64,000 bases of DNA from Echinarachnius parma. Lineage: Eukaryota; Echinodermata; Echinoidea; Clypeasteroida; Echinarachniidae. The stretch is from positions 186,001 to 250,000 of the forward strand of contig JBAMJV010003340.1 in the NCBI GenBank assembly GCA_037951105.1, given 5' to 3'. Of this stretch, positions 22,314-31,422 are shown piece by piece. The notes below the pieces were generated by a model. The model had not been told where the DNA came from. It searched no databases and saw only the letters and a program-made list of their open reading frames with translations. How positions within the stretch are numbered: position 1 is the stretch's first letter; every line of letters starts with the position of its first letter. The translations under genes were made by a program, and so were the position numbers.

Positions 22314-23595
22314 ACTGGTCAATGAGTATAAGTATTTGGGGACAGTGGTCACAAGCTCACTTGATTGGTCAGACAATGTACAAAGGCTATACAAAAAGGG
22401 CAACCAACGTTTGTATTTTCAACGTCAATTAAGAAAACTTCATGTAGACAATACAATTTTGGAATTGTCATACAAGGCTTTGATTCAAAGTATCATTACT
22501 TTTAATTTGATTTGTTATTTTGGTAATGCAACACAACGAAATGGAAACAAACTTGAACGCATTAGAAAGGTGTCACAGCGCATCGTGGGTAGACAATTGC
22601 CACCAATACAATCTCTGTACGAAGAAAGGGTTCTTGCAAAAGTCAAACACATTTTGAGAGACCCGACCCACCCATTGAGAGAAGAATACACATTCAATAG
22701 ATCCGGATTCAGGCTACGCGCACCTCGAACAAACAGACAAAGATTCAGAAACTCATTTGTTATCGATTCTACACACACATACAATAGTACAGTTCGTAGG
22801 TAAAATTGTTTCTTTTCTTGTTCTTTTTAACGTGAGACACCGGGGTGTTCAATTTTAGGCATTGGTCTCTATTTTCTTTTGAATTTGTAGAACCCGCGGA
22901 TACTAGTTGTTGTTATATTATTTATGTTCCCGCATTTGATGCAATATACATATTACTGTACGATATCATTTAAATTGCATACAATCATGTATGATGAATA
23001 TGAGGACTAGTTTTACATTTGTATTGATAGTTATTAATATTTTAAGTATATACATGCACGACTTTGTTGATTGGATAAAGTTAAATAATTTAACGATAGG
23101 ATTTGTTTTGTATTTATTTATTGGTAATAAAATATTTGTTTGAAATGTTGAGAATTGATATATAGTATAATGATTTAATGTTAAAGTTTTACTCTGAATT
23201 ATAAAACCTGTCTAGTTGGTAAATAGAAAATGATAATACGCAATAAGTTAATGTTGTTGAATACTCTACAGTGAAACTTTTTGGATGCAATTTATACATA
23301 ATATTTCATTGGTAACGGGGGATGTGACGTTATTATTCTGTTTAAAAGGGAGCACATGAAGAAATTGATTTTGGGTTTATTTATATGAAAATAATTATAC
23401 AAAATATGTAATTGTTAGATGGTAGTTTGATTTAATGTATACCATATTGAAATGCTATGGATGTCAAATAATATTATTTATGAATGTGATTTAATTGTAT
23501 TTTGATATGTCAATTCATTGTATATGTAACCAGTGGAAAACAATTTTCTATGTAAATGATCATGGACATAATAAACTTCAATTCAATTCAATTCA
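22314..23595 (+). mobile_element. 5'-truncated CR1/L2-like LINE with (AATTC)n tail
   Basis: The insert interrupts a 346-bp array unit between ATAATCGTGGTGCA and CTAATCAGTGCTAC. It carries the end of an ORF2 (22315-22803), about 770 bp of AT-rich 3' region and a short ATTCA repeat tail (23580-23595). Severe 5' truncation and a short-repeat tail rather than poly-A are typical of CR1/L2-group elements. Confidence 0.8.
22315..22803 (+). pseudogene. LINE ORF2 reverse transcriptase, C-terminal part
   Basis: The frame opens at the insertion boundary and reads LVNEYKYLGTVVTSSLDW, then 'NVQRLYKKGNQRLYFQRQLRK', 'ALIQSIITFNLICYFGNA', 'LERIRKVSQRIVG', 'LPPIQSLYEERVL', 'ILRDPTHPL' and 'RSGFRLRAPRTNRQRFRNSF', ending at TAA 22801-22803. 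'EYKYLG', the 'QQRLYFLRQLRK'-like helix and the 'RFRNSF' end are standard in the thumb/C-terminal region of CR1/Rex-Babar-type reverse transcriptases. The endonuclease and the RT palm with its YxDD motif are missing because of 5' truncation. About 162 codons remain without a stop, suggesting a fairly recent insertion. There is no native start codon, so it is not an expressed gene. Confidence 0.85.
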
Positions 23596-24108
23596 ACTAA
23601 TCAGTGCTACTTTATAGATGATGTTGTGTGCAAATTATCTATGAAAATATACATTTTTAAATGTACTGTATGATTGTTTAATTTTTGTTTTCCTTGCATC
23701 GAATCATAAAATGAGATGTACATGTACTATGCTTGTTTCGGGTTTGGGAAATACAATGTATGAAATCAAGGAGGTTTATCACAAAAACAATGATCAATTT
23801 ATGTGCAAAGGAACAGAAACGTTTAGAATCTTGCCCAACGAATAAGGAGAAATGATGAAACTTGGGGATGGTTATTGGAGTATGAAACGTTGAGAGGCTC
23901 TAAGCCCGGATTCACTCTATATATTTGCCCGTGAGGCATCAATTGTAATATAATAGGTGTATGCTAATCAGTGCAACTAAGTACTACAGACCGCATTGTA
24001 TGCAAAAAAAACATGAATGTACAGATGTACAGATTTTGTTTCTGGTGTTTGAATGATCAAATAAGACATATTGTGCTTGTTTTGGATTTTGGTTATAATG
24101 GATGCTCA

Positions 24109-24182
24109 TCACATCATGAATGACTGAGGATAATAATAAGAAGAATGATGACGATGATAACAATGATGACGACAACATCATA
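24109..24182 (-). repeat. GAT/GAC-rich simple repeat
   Basis: Imperfect triplets (ATGATGACGATGATAACAATG and similar). The minus-strand 65-codon frame here is a serine/leucine translation of it. Confidence 0.7.
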
Positions 24183-24217
24183 TTAAGATTTCATAGAGTC
24201 TGTAATATCTACCAATC

Positions 24218-24660
24218 TATATTATAATAGGAGGACAGGTTTTGTGTCGGTCGCCAATATTTTTTCCGTCGCCAAAATGTGTCGGTCGCCAAGATTTGTC
24301 CAGAATGCAGTTTTCAAGCCGCGTCTGGGCAATAAAATCGCGATGCAGCTTCTACTGACGTAATGTGCGTGCGAAAAAAACACCCTTGGTGCGTTTTACT
24401 AACCAAAGTGATGTGTCCAGAATGCAGTTTTCAAGCCGCGTCTGGGCAATAAAATCGCGATGCAGCTTCTACTGACGTAATGTGCGTGCGAAAAACAAAC
24501 CCGTAGTGCGTTTTATAACCAAAGTGATACCTCAAACATTGAACAAATTACTACCGGTCAGGCGCGGAGCGTGAGTCTGCGATAAGCTTTCGTCTGGAGC
24601 ACCTCAGTTGTTTACGAGTTGACCGCTATTGAAGTGCCTTGGAAAAACTGCCGTATCTCT
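24218..24660 (+). repeat. CpG-rich block with exact 117-bp tandem duplication
   Basis: GTGTCGGTCGCCAA-type words occur three times at 24244-24292. Then a segment starting TGTCCAGAATGCAGTTTTCA occurs at 24297 and 24414, identical over about 82 bp, containing CTACTGACGTAATGTGCGTG (a CRE/ATF-like TGACGTAA). The block starts with TCTATATTATAATAGG, which resembles some Helitron 5' ends, but no Helitron 3' hairpin was found. Confidence 0.7.
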
Positions 24661-24950
24661 CTTGAAACCTTACCAAAATTCATATTTCATATACCAAATG
24701 AAAGAAGAATAACCTATTTTTACTGATAAATATAATATTCGAACAAAATAATGTGGGAAAATATTTAAAAATAGGCATATTAATTATGATCTGATCGTGC
24801 TTTTTTGTTGTATATGCCGATGTTCGGTGCGTGATGGAGATGAGACAAAAAAAAAATTCGCAAAATTTGAAGAAAATGTGAAGAAAAATTTGAAGTAAAT
24901 GTCTACTCGAAGTGCATACGTATTTGTTTTTGCACTCAAGCAGTGGCATA

Positions 24951-25030
24951 CCCAGGATTTTTTAAAGGGGGCCTTTTAGTCAGCGGGCCAGGGTAGTCTC
25001 AGAAAAATTTTGAAGTCGATGCCAACAATT
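24951..25030 (+). mobile_element. CAGTGGC-type element start
   Basis: CAGTGGCATACCCAGGATTT then TTAAAGGGGGCC. It leads into the minisatellite, which ends in a G run and TTCAAACCCCCC. Grouped with the other CAGTGGC fragments; no inverted partner was found. Confidence 0.35.
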
Positions 25031-25950
25031 CTTACATTTTCAAACCACAGGTCACGGTTTTCCAACATTTTCGAGGCCGGGATCACGGTTTTTCGACATT
25101 TTCAAGGCCGAGACCACGGTTTTACGACATTTTCGAGGCCAAGACTACGGTTTTCGCATTTTTCGAGGCCGAGACCATGAAACGTAGACAAATTTAAAAG
25201 CCGAGACCAACAATTTTCGACATTTTCAAGGCCGAGGTCACGGTTTTTCAACATTTTCGAGGCCGGGATCACCGTTTGTCGACATTTTCGAGGCCGAGAC
25301 AACGGTTTGTCGACATTTTTTGAGGCCGCGACTACGATTTTCGCATTTTTCGAGGCCGACACCAACAACTTGGACATTTTCAAGGCCGAGGTCACGGTTT
25401 TTCGACATTTTCGAGGCTGGGATGTTGGTTTTTCGACATATTCGAGGCCGAGACAATGGTTTTTCGACATTTTCGAGGCCCGAGACTACGGTTTTCGCAG
25501 TTTTCCAGTCCGAGGCCATACAAAATGACAGTTGAGACCGCTTAAATTTGGTATCGAGAACGCTTAAAATTGGTCTCGAGACCGCTAAAATGTGGTCTCG
25601 AGACCAGTTTTTCGACATTTTCGAGGCCGAGACAATGGTTTTTCGACATTTTCGAGGCCCGAGACTATGGTTTTCGCAGTTTTCGAGTCCGAGACCATGA
25701 AAAATGACAGCAGAGACCGCTTAAAATTGGTCTCGAGACCGCTAAAATGTTGTCTCGAGACCAGTTTTTCGACATTTTCGAGGCCGAGACAATGGTTTTT
25801 CGACATTTTCGAGGCCCGAGACTACGGTTTTCGCAGTTTTCGAGTCCGAGACCATGAAAAATGACAGTAGAGACCGCTTAAAATTTGGTCTCGAGACCGC
25901 TTAAAATTTGGTCTCGAGACTGCTAAAATGTGGTCTCGAGACCAGTGATT
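25030..25950. repeat. Minisatellite, about 31-bp unit, higher-order repeats
   Basis: The basic unit is TTTTTCGACATTTTCGAGGC plus CGAGACAACGG. From about 25565 a higher-order unit of about 160-165 bp appears, beginning GGTCTCGAGACC (a 12-bp palindrome) and ending GTCCGAGACCATGAAAAATG. Both strands stay open in several frames for 70-126 codons, giving 'KNRDLGLENVE'-like and 'STFSRPRQWFFDIFEA'-like repeats. The unit is not a multiple of three and no start context or domain is seen, so this is non-coding satellite sequence. Confidence 0.9.
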
Positions 25951-26002
25951 TGAAAGGGGGGGGGGGGGGTTCAAACCCCCCAAAACAGACATTAATTTTT
26001 TT

Positions 26003-26096
26003 TACTACTACTACTACCATTATATCTACTACTACGACTATTATATCTACTACTACTACTAACAATAATAATACTTCTGCAGCTACTACTACTTAA
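26003..26096 (+). repeat. (CTA)n microsatellite
   Basis: Imperfect ACTACTACT tract interrupted by ATTATAT and AATAATAAT. Confidence 0.9.
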
Positions 26097-26870
26097 CCAT
26101 GTTTACTGTTTTTTGTTGTTGAAGAAACTGAACACTATTTGTATTACTTTGTCAAATACTAACACTGCCCCCTCCCCTTGCTCACTGCCTGCATGCTGCC
26201 CATTGTTATTATGAATCTGTATACTATACGTATGTTTAGTGACTGGTGCTGAACTTGACGAGATGCTGACCACTGATACACTCCTATTATTTGACTAACA
26301 ATAATATTGTCCATATTAATTACTACAACCATATAAACAAAGAATCCATTACTAAACCAAATGTTGTTTTTTTTTACACTCGGGACATATACAAAAAATA
26401 AAGAGTTACAAAAATACAACATTCAACATATCTCACTCAAAGATCTGGTGACGGGTAATTTGCTAGTAATTATAAAGATGGGATTTTGAGGAAGGAGAGA
26501 AATAATGAAACTTGATATTACTAAAGTCCCTTTAACATTTAATAAGACCTCAAAATTGCTAGACCACGTACTGCTCAGACCACTGAGCTACAAATCACAC
26601 ATATTGCCACTTCTTCTCATGAAGTCAAATTTTCCTAAAAACTTGCCATTTATCTATTTTTGGTCTATTCCCTCTATGTTTGATTCAAATCGAATTACAG
26701 TATGAGAGAACATTGATCCAATAATTACCACTGATGACAAGATCATAATCTCCCCTCCCCCAAGGTTATACAAAGGTAAAAATTGATGTAATCTGGCTTT
26801 TAGAGCCAACAATAGCAAATCGTTTTGGAGAAAATTTTGAATTACTCTCAATTGTTACAAGGAACATCAA
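26097..26870. other. No recognised gene
   Basis: Unique-looking AT-rich sequence. TTACTAAAGTCCCTTTAA at 26518-26535 resembles a single end of MITE family T without the rest. Confidence 0.4.
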
Positions 26871-27620
26871 GCTGAATCTAATTTCCTACTCTTTTGTAGC
26901 CACCAATCAGGTTGCTACTTATTGTTGACAATAAAAAGTTGTGATGATCATTAGATACAATAGAAATAAATGTATCATTGATTCGTAAAAAGGGGTTAAC
27001 AACCAATAGTTTATTTCCGACTCTTTTTGTGTGCATTCAGGATGCTATTCATTGCCGAGTACAATTGATTGAGATTGCCGAAGAAACAATGTTTTTCTTC
27101 ATTTGTATCAATATATAAAATAGGTTTATAGACATAAGTACCTTGTAATTTTCTATTCTTTTGTGTTCACTGATCAGTATGCAATTCACTGGCACTGGAT
27201 ACAATTGGTTGAGATTGTAAAGACCTTATTTACAAGTGAAAGGATTACTTTTTGTAAAAAAGATAGAACATAGATTTAAAACCAATAGTACTTTGTAATT
27301 TCCTATTCTTTTGTGTTCACTTATATCCATTATCGGATACTATTTACTGTTGGACACAGTTGATTGAGATTTTCCGACATTACCTACATGTATCAAAGAC
27401 AGAAAAGTTTTCTTAATTTGTATGAAGATAGGAAATGGGTTTATAACCAACAGTTTAATTCCAACTCTATTATGTGCACTAATTATGTAATTTCCTTTTC
27501 TTTTACGTTCCCTTATCGGGATACTATTTACTGCTGGATACAATTGATTGAGATTTTCCGACGTTACCTATTTTTAAGAACATAGGAAATAGGCTTCAAA
27601 TCAATACCGTACTTACTTAA
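26870..27620 (+). repeat. Tandem array, unit about 132-190 bp, 5 copies
   Basis: AATTTCCTATTCTTTTGTGT with TTCACT and, about 50 bp on, GGATACAATTGATTGAGATT recur near 26881, 27013, 27148, 27296 and 27480. Confidence 0.8.
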
Positions 27621-27671
27621 ATTATTAGTCTACTGTTATCACTGAACTGGGTCACATTCAATTTAAGCTAT

Positions 27672-27755
27672 TATTCACCCCTCGACAAAGGGAATCGGGT
27701 GGGTTGTGTACAAAGTCTATATGGGGATTTGAGAAACTCTCAGGGAACGGGTTAA
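27672..27755 (-). mobile_element. TTAA micro-element R
   Basis: ATTCACCCCTCGACAAAGGG, GTGGGTTGTGTACAAAGTCT, ATGGGGATTTGAGAAACTCT and AGGGAACGGGTTAA. Same order as the copies at 31.9 and 33.6 kb. It abuts MITE T copy C. Confidence 0.65.
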
Positions 27756-27758
27756 ATG

Positions 27759-28075
27759 TAAAAGGGATCTAGTAACTTTGTTGACATGTGCAAAAATTGA
27801 TGAGTGGTTGATGTCCACCGAGTGTTGTGTGAAAATTTCAAGTAAAATTTCAAGTTAAATGGACGTTATATGGCCGAGTAATGAGCAAAAATCCAGTGGA
27901 TAATTTAACATCTGAACATTTCAATCGTAAATATCTTTTTAACGAAAGGGAAATTTGAAAAACCGAAACCTGTCCCATGCTTTTATTGTTAATACGAATA
28001 CAACAAGGTATGAGGGAACCGCTAGAATTCCAACTGGATTTTGAGGATTTGGACAATGTTACTAAGTCCCTTTAA
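27759..28075 (+). mobile_element. TTAA-type MITE family T, copy C
   Basis: It begins AAAGGGATCTAGTAACTTTG and ends ATGTTACTAAGTCCCTTTAA. Interior landmarks shared with the other T copies: ATGAGTGGTTGATG, CGAGTAATGAGCAAAAATCC, AAACCTGTCCCATGCTTTTA, GGTATGAGGGAACCGCTAGA. About 317 bp. Confidence 0.9.
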
Positions 28076-28406
28076 ACCGAACCCTCGTTGACTTTCAAAT
28101 TGGCAAAATTTGGTATGTTTGTGAAGGAAATGTTACTTTTTCTAAGGATATTAACTTAATCCGCGATATAGATGTTGAAATTTGACTTAAAAGGTCTTCG
28201 AAAATGGGGCAAAAGAGAGCCGTCTCGTTGACTGAAATTCGCTCAACGATCGGCCTGAAAATCGTGACGTCACCGGTTGAATAGGCCCGGCCGATCAGCT
28301 GATCAAGCAAAGCGACGCGCGTGCATTGTATGTACTGCATGTGTTGTGTAAATTGCTTTTTGATAACGTACGATCGAGCTCGACAGTTTTATTTTTATCG
28401 AGGAAA

Positions 28407-28526
28407 ATGGAGGAAAATACTCTCGAACTGAGTTTTGCAATGGATTTTTCCGAAGAAGATGAAGAAGAGGACAGGAATGATTCATCAGACAGCGACAATG
28501 ATAACTGGGATTTGGGAGACTTTTGA
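28407..28526 (+). CDS. Small acidic ORF, 39 aa, possible first exon
   Basis: An ATG in good context (AAAATGG) opens a 39-residue frame: MEENTLELSFAMDFSEEDEE followed by E-D-R-N and a D/S-rich stretch ending WDLGDF and TGA at 28524-28526. It has no known domain; acidic, serine-rich openings are common in transposase and regulatory proteins. A TGACGTCA lies 142 bp upstream at 28265. The frame can be extended upstream to 28326, but the sequence there is less acidic and looks like 5' untranslated region. It could be the first exon remnant of an element gene, or chance. Confidence 0.3.
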   Translation: MEENTLELSFAMDFSEEDEEEDRNDSSDSDNDNWDLGDF

Positions 28527-28543
28527 CGCTAGTTCACTATTGT

Positions 28544-28863
28544 ACCCGCACTCCGACGGTGTCGGCACGCTACGCTGCCCGTGACGCGCTCGTGAAGAGT
28601 AGCCTACCATACGAAACAAATTAATGTAACGTACCCAAAAACAACTAAATCTTCGACCATTGCTCAAATAATGGTCATGATTTCAAAGTAGTTACACAAA
28701 ACAGGTAAAAAAAGATAACTACTTTGAAATCATGACCATTATTTGAGCAATTTTTGAAGATTTAGTTGATTTTGGGTACGTTACATTTGTGTTTCGTAGG
28801 GTATTCTTCACGAGCGCGGCACGGCCAGCTAGCGGGGTAGCGTGCCGACACCGGAGTGCGGGT
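28544..28863. repeat. Large inverted repeat, arms about 150 bp
   Basis: Left arm 28544-28694 starts ACCCGCACTCCGACGGTGTC; right arm 28717-28863 ends GACACCGGAGTGCGGGT. The arms match closely through TGTAACGTACCCAAAA, TTGCTCAAATAATGGTCATG and ATTTCAAAGTAGTTA around a roughly 21-nt loop. The whole could fold into one hairpin. Confidence 0.9.
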
Positions 28864-28953
28864 TTCAATGCGCCCTTTCCCCCAGCATTTTTCCCGGCAA
28901 ACTAGTGCATGGACATGGTGCAATTCGCTATACAATTGCCGCAGCCATACGCC

Positions 28954-29094
28954 AGATCGACAAATCTATCTTTTTCATGGCCTCTTCGACATTATTATTG
29001 TTATTTTTCACTCTCGGCTTAGAATGCCGACAGAGAAAAATACAATATAATGTCAAAGTCAAAGAGGCCATGAAAGTGATAGTTTTGTCGATCT
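28954..29094. repeat. Second inverted repeat, arms about 65 bp
   Basis: AGATCGACAAATCTATC ... TTTCATGGCCTCTTCGACAT ... CTCTCGGC is mirrored by GCCGACAGAG ... CAAAGAGGCCATGAAAGTGA ... TTTTGTCGATCT, with a short loop near 29019-29027. The right arm forms the 3' part of the minus-strand frame at 29059-29220. Confidence 0.85.
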
Positions 29095-29220
29095 ACCATA
29101 CGCCATGCACCTTTTCCCGACTTTGCGACTCGAATTCAACTTTGTCGATACTGGCGAACTCGCGATTTCCACCTCAAAACCATGCCTGAAATCTTCACTT
29201 CCTTCAGACATTTCCACCAT
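29059..29220 (-). pseudogene. 53-aa ORF with degenerate THAP-like start
   Basis: The minus-strand ATG at 29218-29220 opens MVEMSEGSEDFRHG..., 53 residues to a TGA at 29059-29061. Near residue 34 it reads VGKRCMAYGRSTKLSLSWPL. THAP domains start with a C-x(2-4)-C pair such as 'RC.AYGC', followed shortly by 'SL..FP'. Here the second Cys is Arg and the spacing is shortened, so if related it is broken. THAP domains occur in P-element and Kolobok transposases. A TGACGTCA lies about 200 bp upstream on this strand (29419-29426). The THAP link is a weak inference. Confidence 0.3.
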
Positions 29221-29540
29221 TCTCCGATTTTGCAGATATCAGGTCGAATCTAACAAGAAAAATGACATTGACAAGGACGGCGTTCTATCGATTGAGCAGG
29301 GCAGCATAACTCGCGCGAGCTGGACTGGGGGATCGTTGGGGAGGCAAAGGGTACTATGGTACTACCGCTCTACCGTCCGCGGCCGCCGTACGCGGGTGGT
29401 TTGGGCCTAGTCAACCTGTGACGTCATCAAATTTCTCTGCACCAAATCGCCGTCAAACGGCGAAAATCGGGGTTCAGAATAAGAGTTTAAATTTGCTTTT
29501 AATTGTTTTCTGGGCGGTGTTAGGGCTTCAAAATTAACCT

Positions 29541-29960
29541 TTTCATGCTCAGTATGTTCTCAGCTTTCAGAAGAGGTACAATATGCATATTATAGGATTT
29601 TCATTGAGTTTTCGGTTTAAGCTATCATTAAATGTTGAAAACCATTAGATACAAATGTCATTATATATGACAATAGGAAATATGATTATATATAGTTCAT
29701 ATTCTTAGAGAATAATATATAGGCATACATTTTCTGTATATATGTGTATATTGTGAACCCATATTGCAGTCAGTAGTGGATGAATTATTGGATTTTCTTC
29801 AATATAGATTTTGTCAAGGTCTTTCATGCTGAGCGTGAATAATAGAGATTGATCATAATTATATCAATCAATATTTCAGGTGACACTAATGAATTATTGT
29901 GAACATTGTCTTAAAATAGCACAAGTAGCGCTTGATAATAACATCAAAGATATTAGGTAA
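29541..29960. other. No recognised feature
   Basis: AT-rich, with dispersed TATATAT/ATTATAT words near 29660-29740. Confidence 0.4.
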
Positions 29961-30195
29961 TTTGCCGCTTGGGTCTGCATCCATTTCGTCTACACCCATT
30001 TCATCTTCACCCATTTTGTCTACACCCATTTCGTAAACTAGTAATATCAGAATTTATAAAGACTTATGTTTCAGCTTTTGGATTAAACGCATGGTCAGGT
30101 TAGGGTTAAAGTTAGGTTTAGCAAGTTTGGAGTTGGGGAAATGGAAGTTATAGGCAATTTTAAACCAAATAAAACGTACACCAAATGACCGAGCA
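29960..30195 (+). mobile_element. Dispersed repeat 'CATTTGGTGTA', copy 2
   Basis: GTCTGCATCCATTTCGTCTA and CACCCATTT repeated three times on the left, GGTTAGGGTTAAAGTTAGGT in the middle, and ACGTACACCAAATGACCGA on the right. Related in inverted orientation to 8728-8935. Confidence 0.5.
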
Positions 30196-30327
30196 CACAC
30201 AATAAACCATATTAATTATCATTATTGACAATTATTGATCTATACTCTACAGGGTGACACTTACAGATTTTTTCTCCTAGAATGCAGTAGAGTGAAAAGG
30301 AAAAAGTCAAATATTTTGCAATCTAAT

Positions 30328-30548
30328 GCCCGGCGCAGACAGAGCCGACTCGACCCGATCCGACTGGTTTTCAGCCTGATTAACTCAGTATGCGCTGCCT
30401 CAGGACTCCGGTTTTTCCAGTCAAGTGCCAGTAGGAGGTCATTTGAGGCCGATTCAACACGTTGGATCCGCTGCAACTGAGCGAAACTGACTCTAGCCTG
30501 ACTGAAAACCAGTCGGATCGGGTCGAGTCGGATCTATCTGCGCCGGGC
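30328..30548. mobile_element. Palindromic MITE 'GCCCGGCGCAGA', 221 bp
   Basis: Long inverted ends (about 46 bp): GCCCGGCGCAGACAGAGCCG, ACTCGACCCGATCCGACTGG and TTTTCAG at the left; CTGAAAACCAGTCGGATCGG, GTCGAGTCGGATCTATCTGC and GCCGGGC at the right, with three or four mismatches. CpG-rich against AT-rich flanks. The 81-codon plus-strand and 71-codon minus-strand frames overlap it and are not genes. Confidence 0.9.
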
Positions 30549-30904
30549 TTAAAGTTACATTGTATATGTTGTTATTCTCCCACAAATGATGCGTGACATG
30601 GGTTCATATCAAACATCCATCTTTTAATATTTTTGTTTCTTCTTAAAATGAAATACAAATCTTACCTTGTTTAAAACCAGGGTCCAGAAGTCAGAAGTCA
30701 TTTGCTGGGTAAACGCTTGGCTTTGTTTCATCACCTATAAATGAATAAATACAAATTTAAACAAATTCTGCATTAATATTGTGATATTATAATTGAAGTT
30801 TTCAACATTTGTCATTTACAGTAAAATTGTATCATGTGTTGTTGAACCAGTATGATGAAACCACATTAAAAAAAAACATAAGTGGCAATGTGGAAAAAAT
30901 AAAG

Positions 30905-30985
30905 GAATACTTAAGGTGAGCCCCTCCCCCTCCCCCCCCCCCCCCCCCCCATATCAGTCCAACCCAGCTACGCCACTGACATAGA
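30905..30985 (-). mobile_element. CAGTGGCGTAGC-type fragment with poly-C
   Basis: On the minus strand it starts CAGTGGCGTAGCTGGGTTGG and runs into a C/G homopolymer of about 26 bp at 30926-30951. A lone end of the CAGTGGC group. Confidence 0.45.
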
Positions 30986-31026
30986 CAAGATGTCTTGGAT
31001 CCGATTTGATACACCCTGCCACACCT

Positions 31027-31422
31027 TTAAAGGGATCTAGTAACTTTGTTGGCATGTGCAAAAAGTGATGAATGGTTGATGCAATGTATAGTGCTGTTAT
31101 CTCATATGTCCACAGGGTATTGTGTGAACATTTCAAGTCGAATGGACATTGCATGGCTAAGTAATGAGCGAAAATGCAAAGTGATATTGGGTGATATTCA
31201 CTAACTCACTGCATTCACTTTGTACAGGGATGAAAAACTCGCCCGGAGTTTTTCTTATCTGAATACTTTGATCGTACATATCTTTGTAACGGAAGGGAAA
31301 TTTGAAAAACCGAAACCTGTCCCATGATTTTATTGTTAATACGAATACAACAAGGTATGAGGGAACCGCTAGAATTAAAATTTTATTTTGAGGATTTGGA
31401 CAATGTTACTAAGTCCCTTTAA
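31027..31422 (+). mobile_element. TTAA-type MITE family T, copy D
   Basis: TTAAAGGGATCTAGTAACTT at the left and AATGTTACTAAGTCCCTTTAA-type end at the right. One of the longest copies (396 bp), including TGCATTCACTTTGTACAGGG and the TCGCCCGGAGTTTTTCTTAT variant. Confidence 0.9.

Larger units (their letters stand above)
21790..24000 (+). repeat. Tandem array, unit about 346 bp, 3 copies
   Basis: GGAGAAATGATGAAACTTGA then GGATGGTTA and CCGTGAGGCATCAATTGTAA and TATAATAGG...GCTAATCAGTGC recur near 21855, 22201 and 23838. The second unit is split by a LINE at 22314-23595; subtracting it restores the spacing. Confidence 0.8.
28076..29540. mobile_element. CpG-rich compound foldback, probable deleted transposon
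   Basis: The block begins directly after the TTAA end of MITE copy C and is richer in CpG than its surroundings. Outer inverted words: TGACGTCACCGGTTGAATAG with GCCC at 28265-28288, and GGGCCTAGTCAACCTG then TGACGTCA at 29403-29426, so each side carries a full CRE-like TGACGTCA. Inside lie two separate inverted repeats (28544-28863 and 28954-29094). Two short frames converge from the two sides (28407-28526 plus, 29059-29220 minus). I read this as an internally deleted DNA transposon keeping terminal promoters and first-exon pieces. The right boundary is uncertain. Confidence 0.5.

Noticed and set aside
25102..25864. Long repetitive frames on both strands
   Set aside because: Minisatellite with CGA/TCG words that lack stops; no coding signal.
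26518..26535. Lone TTACTAAAGTCCCTTTAA end of MITE family T
   Set aside because: No second end or interior homology nearby; too short to call a copy.
30105..30130. Telomere-like GGTTAGGGTTAAAGTTAGG (also CCTAA words at 8815-8870 and 60415-60445)
   Set aside because: Short, imperfect and internal to dispersed elements; not a telomeric array.
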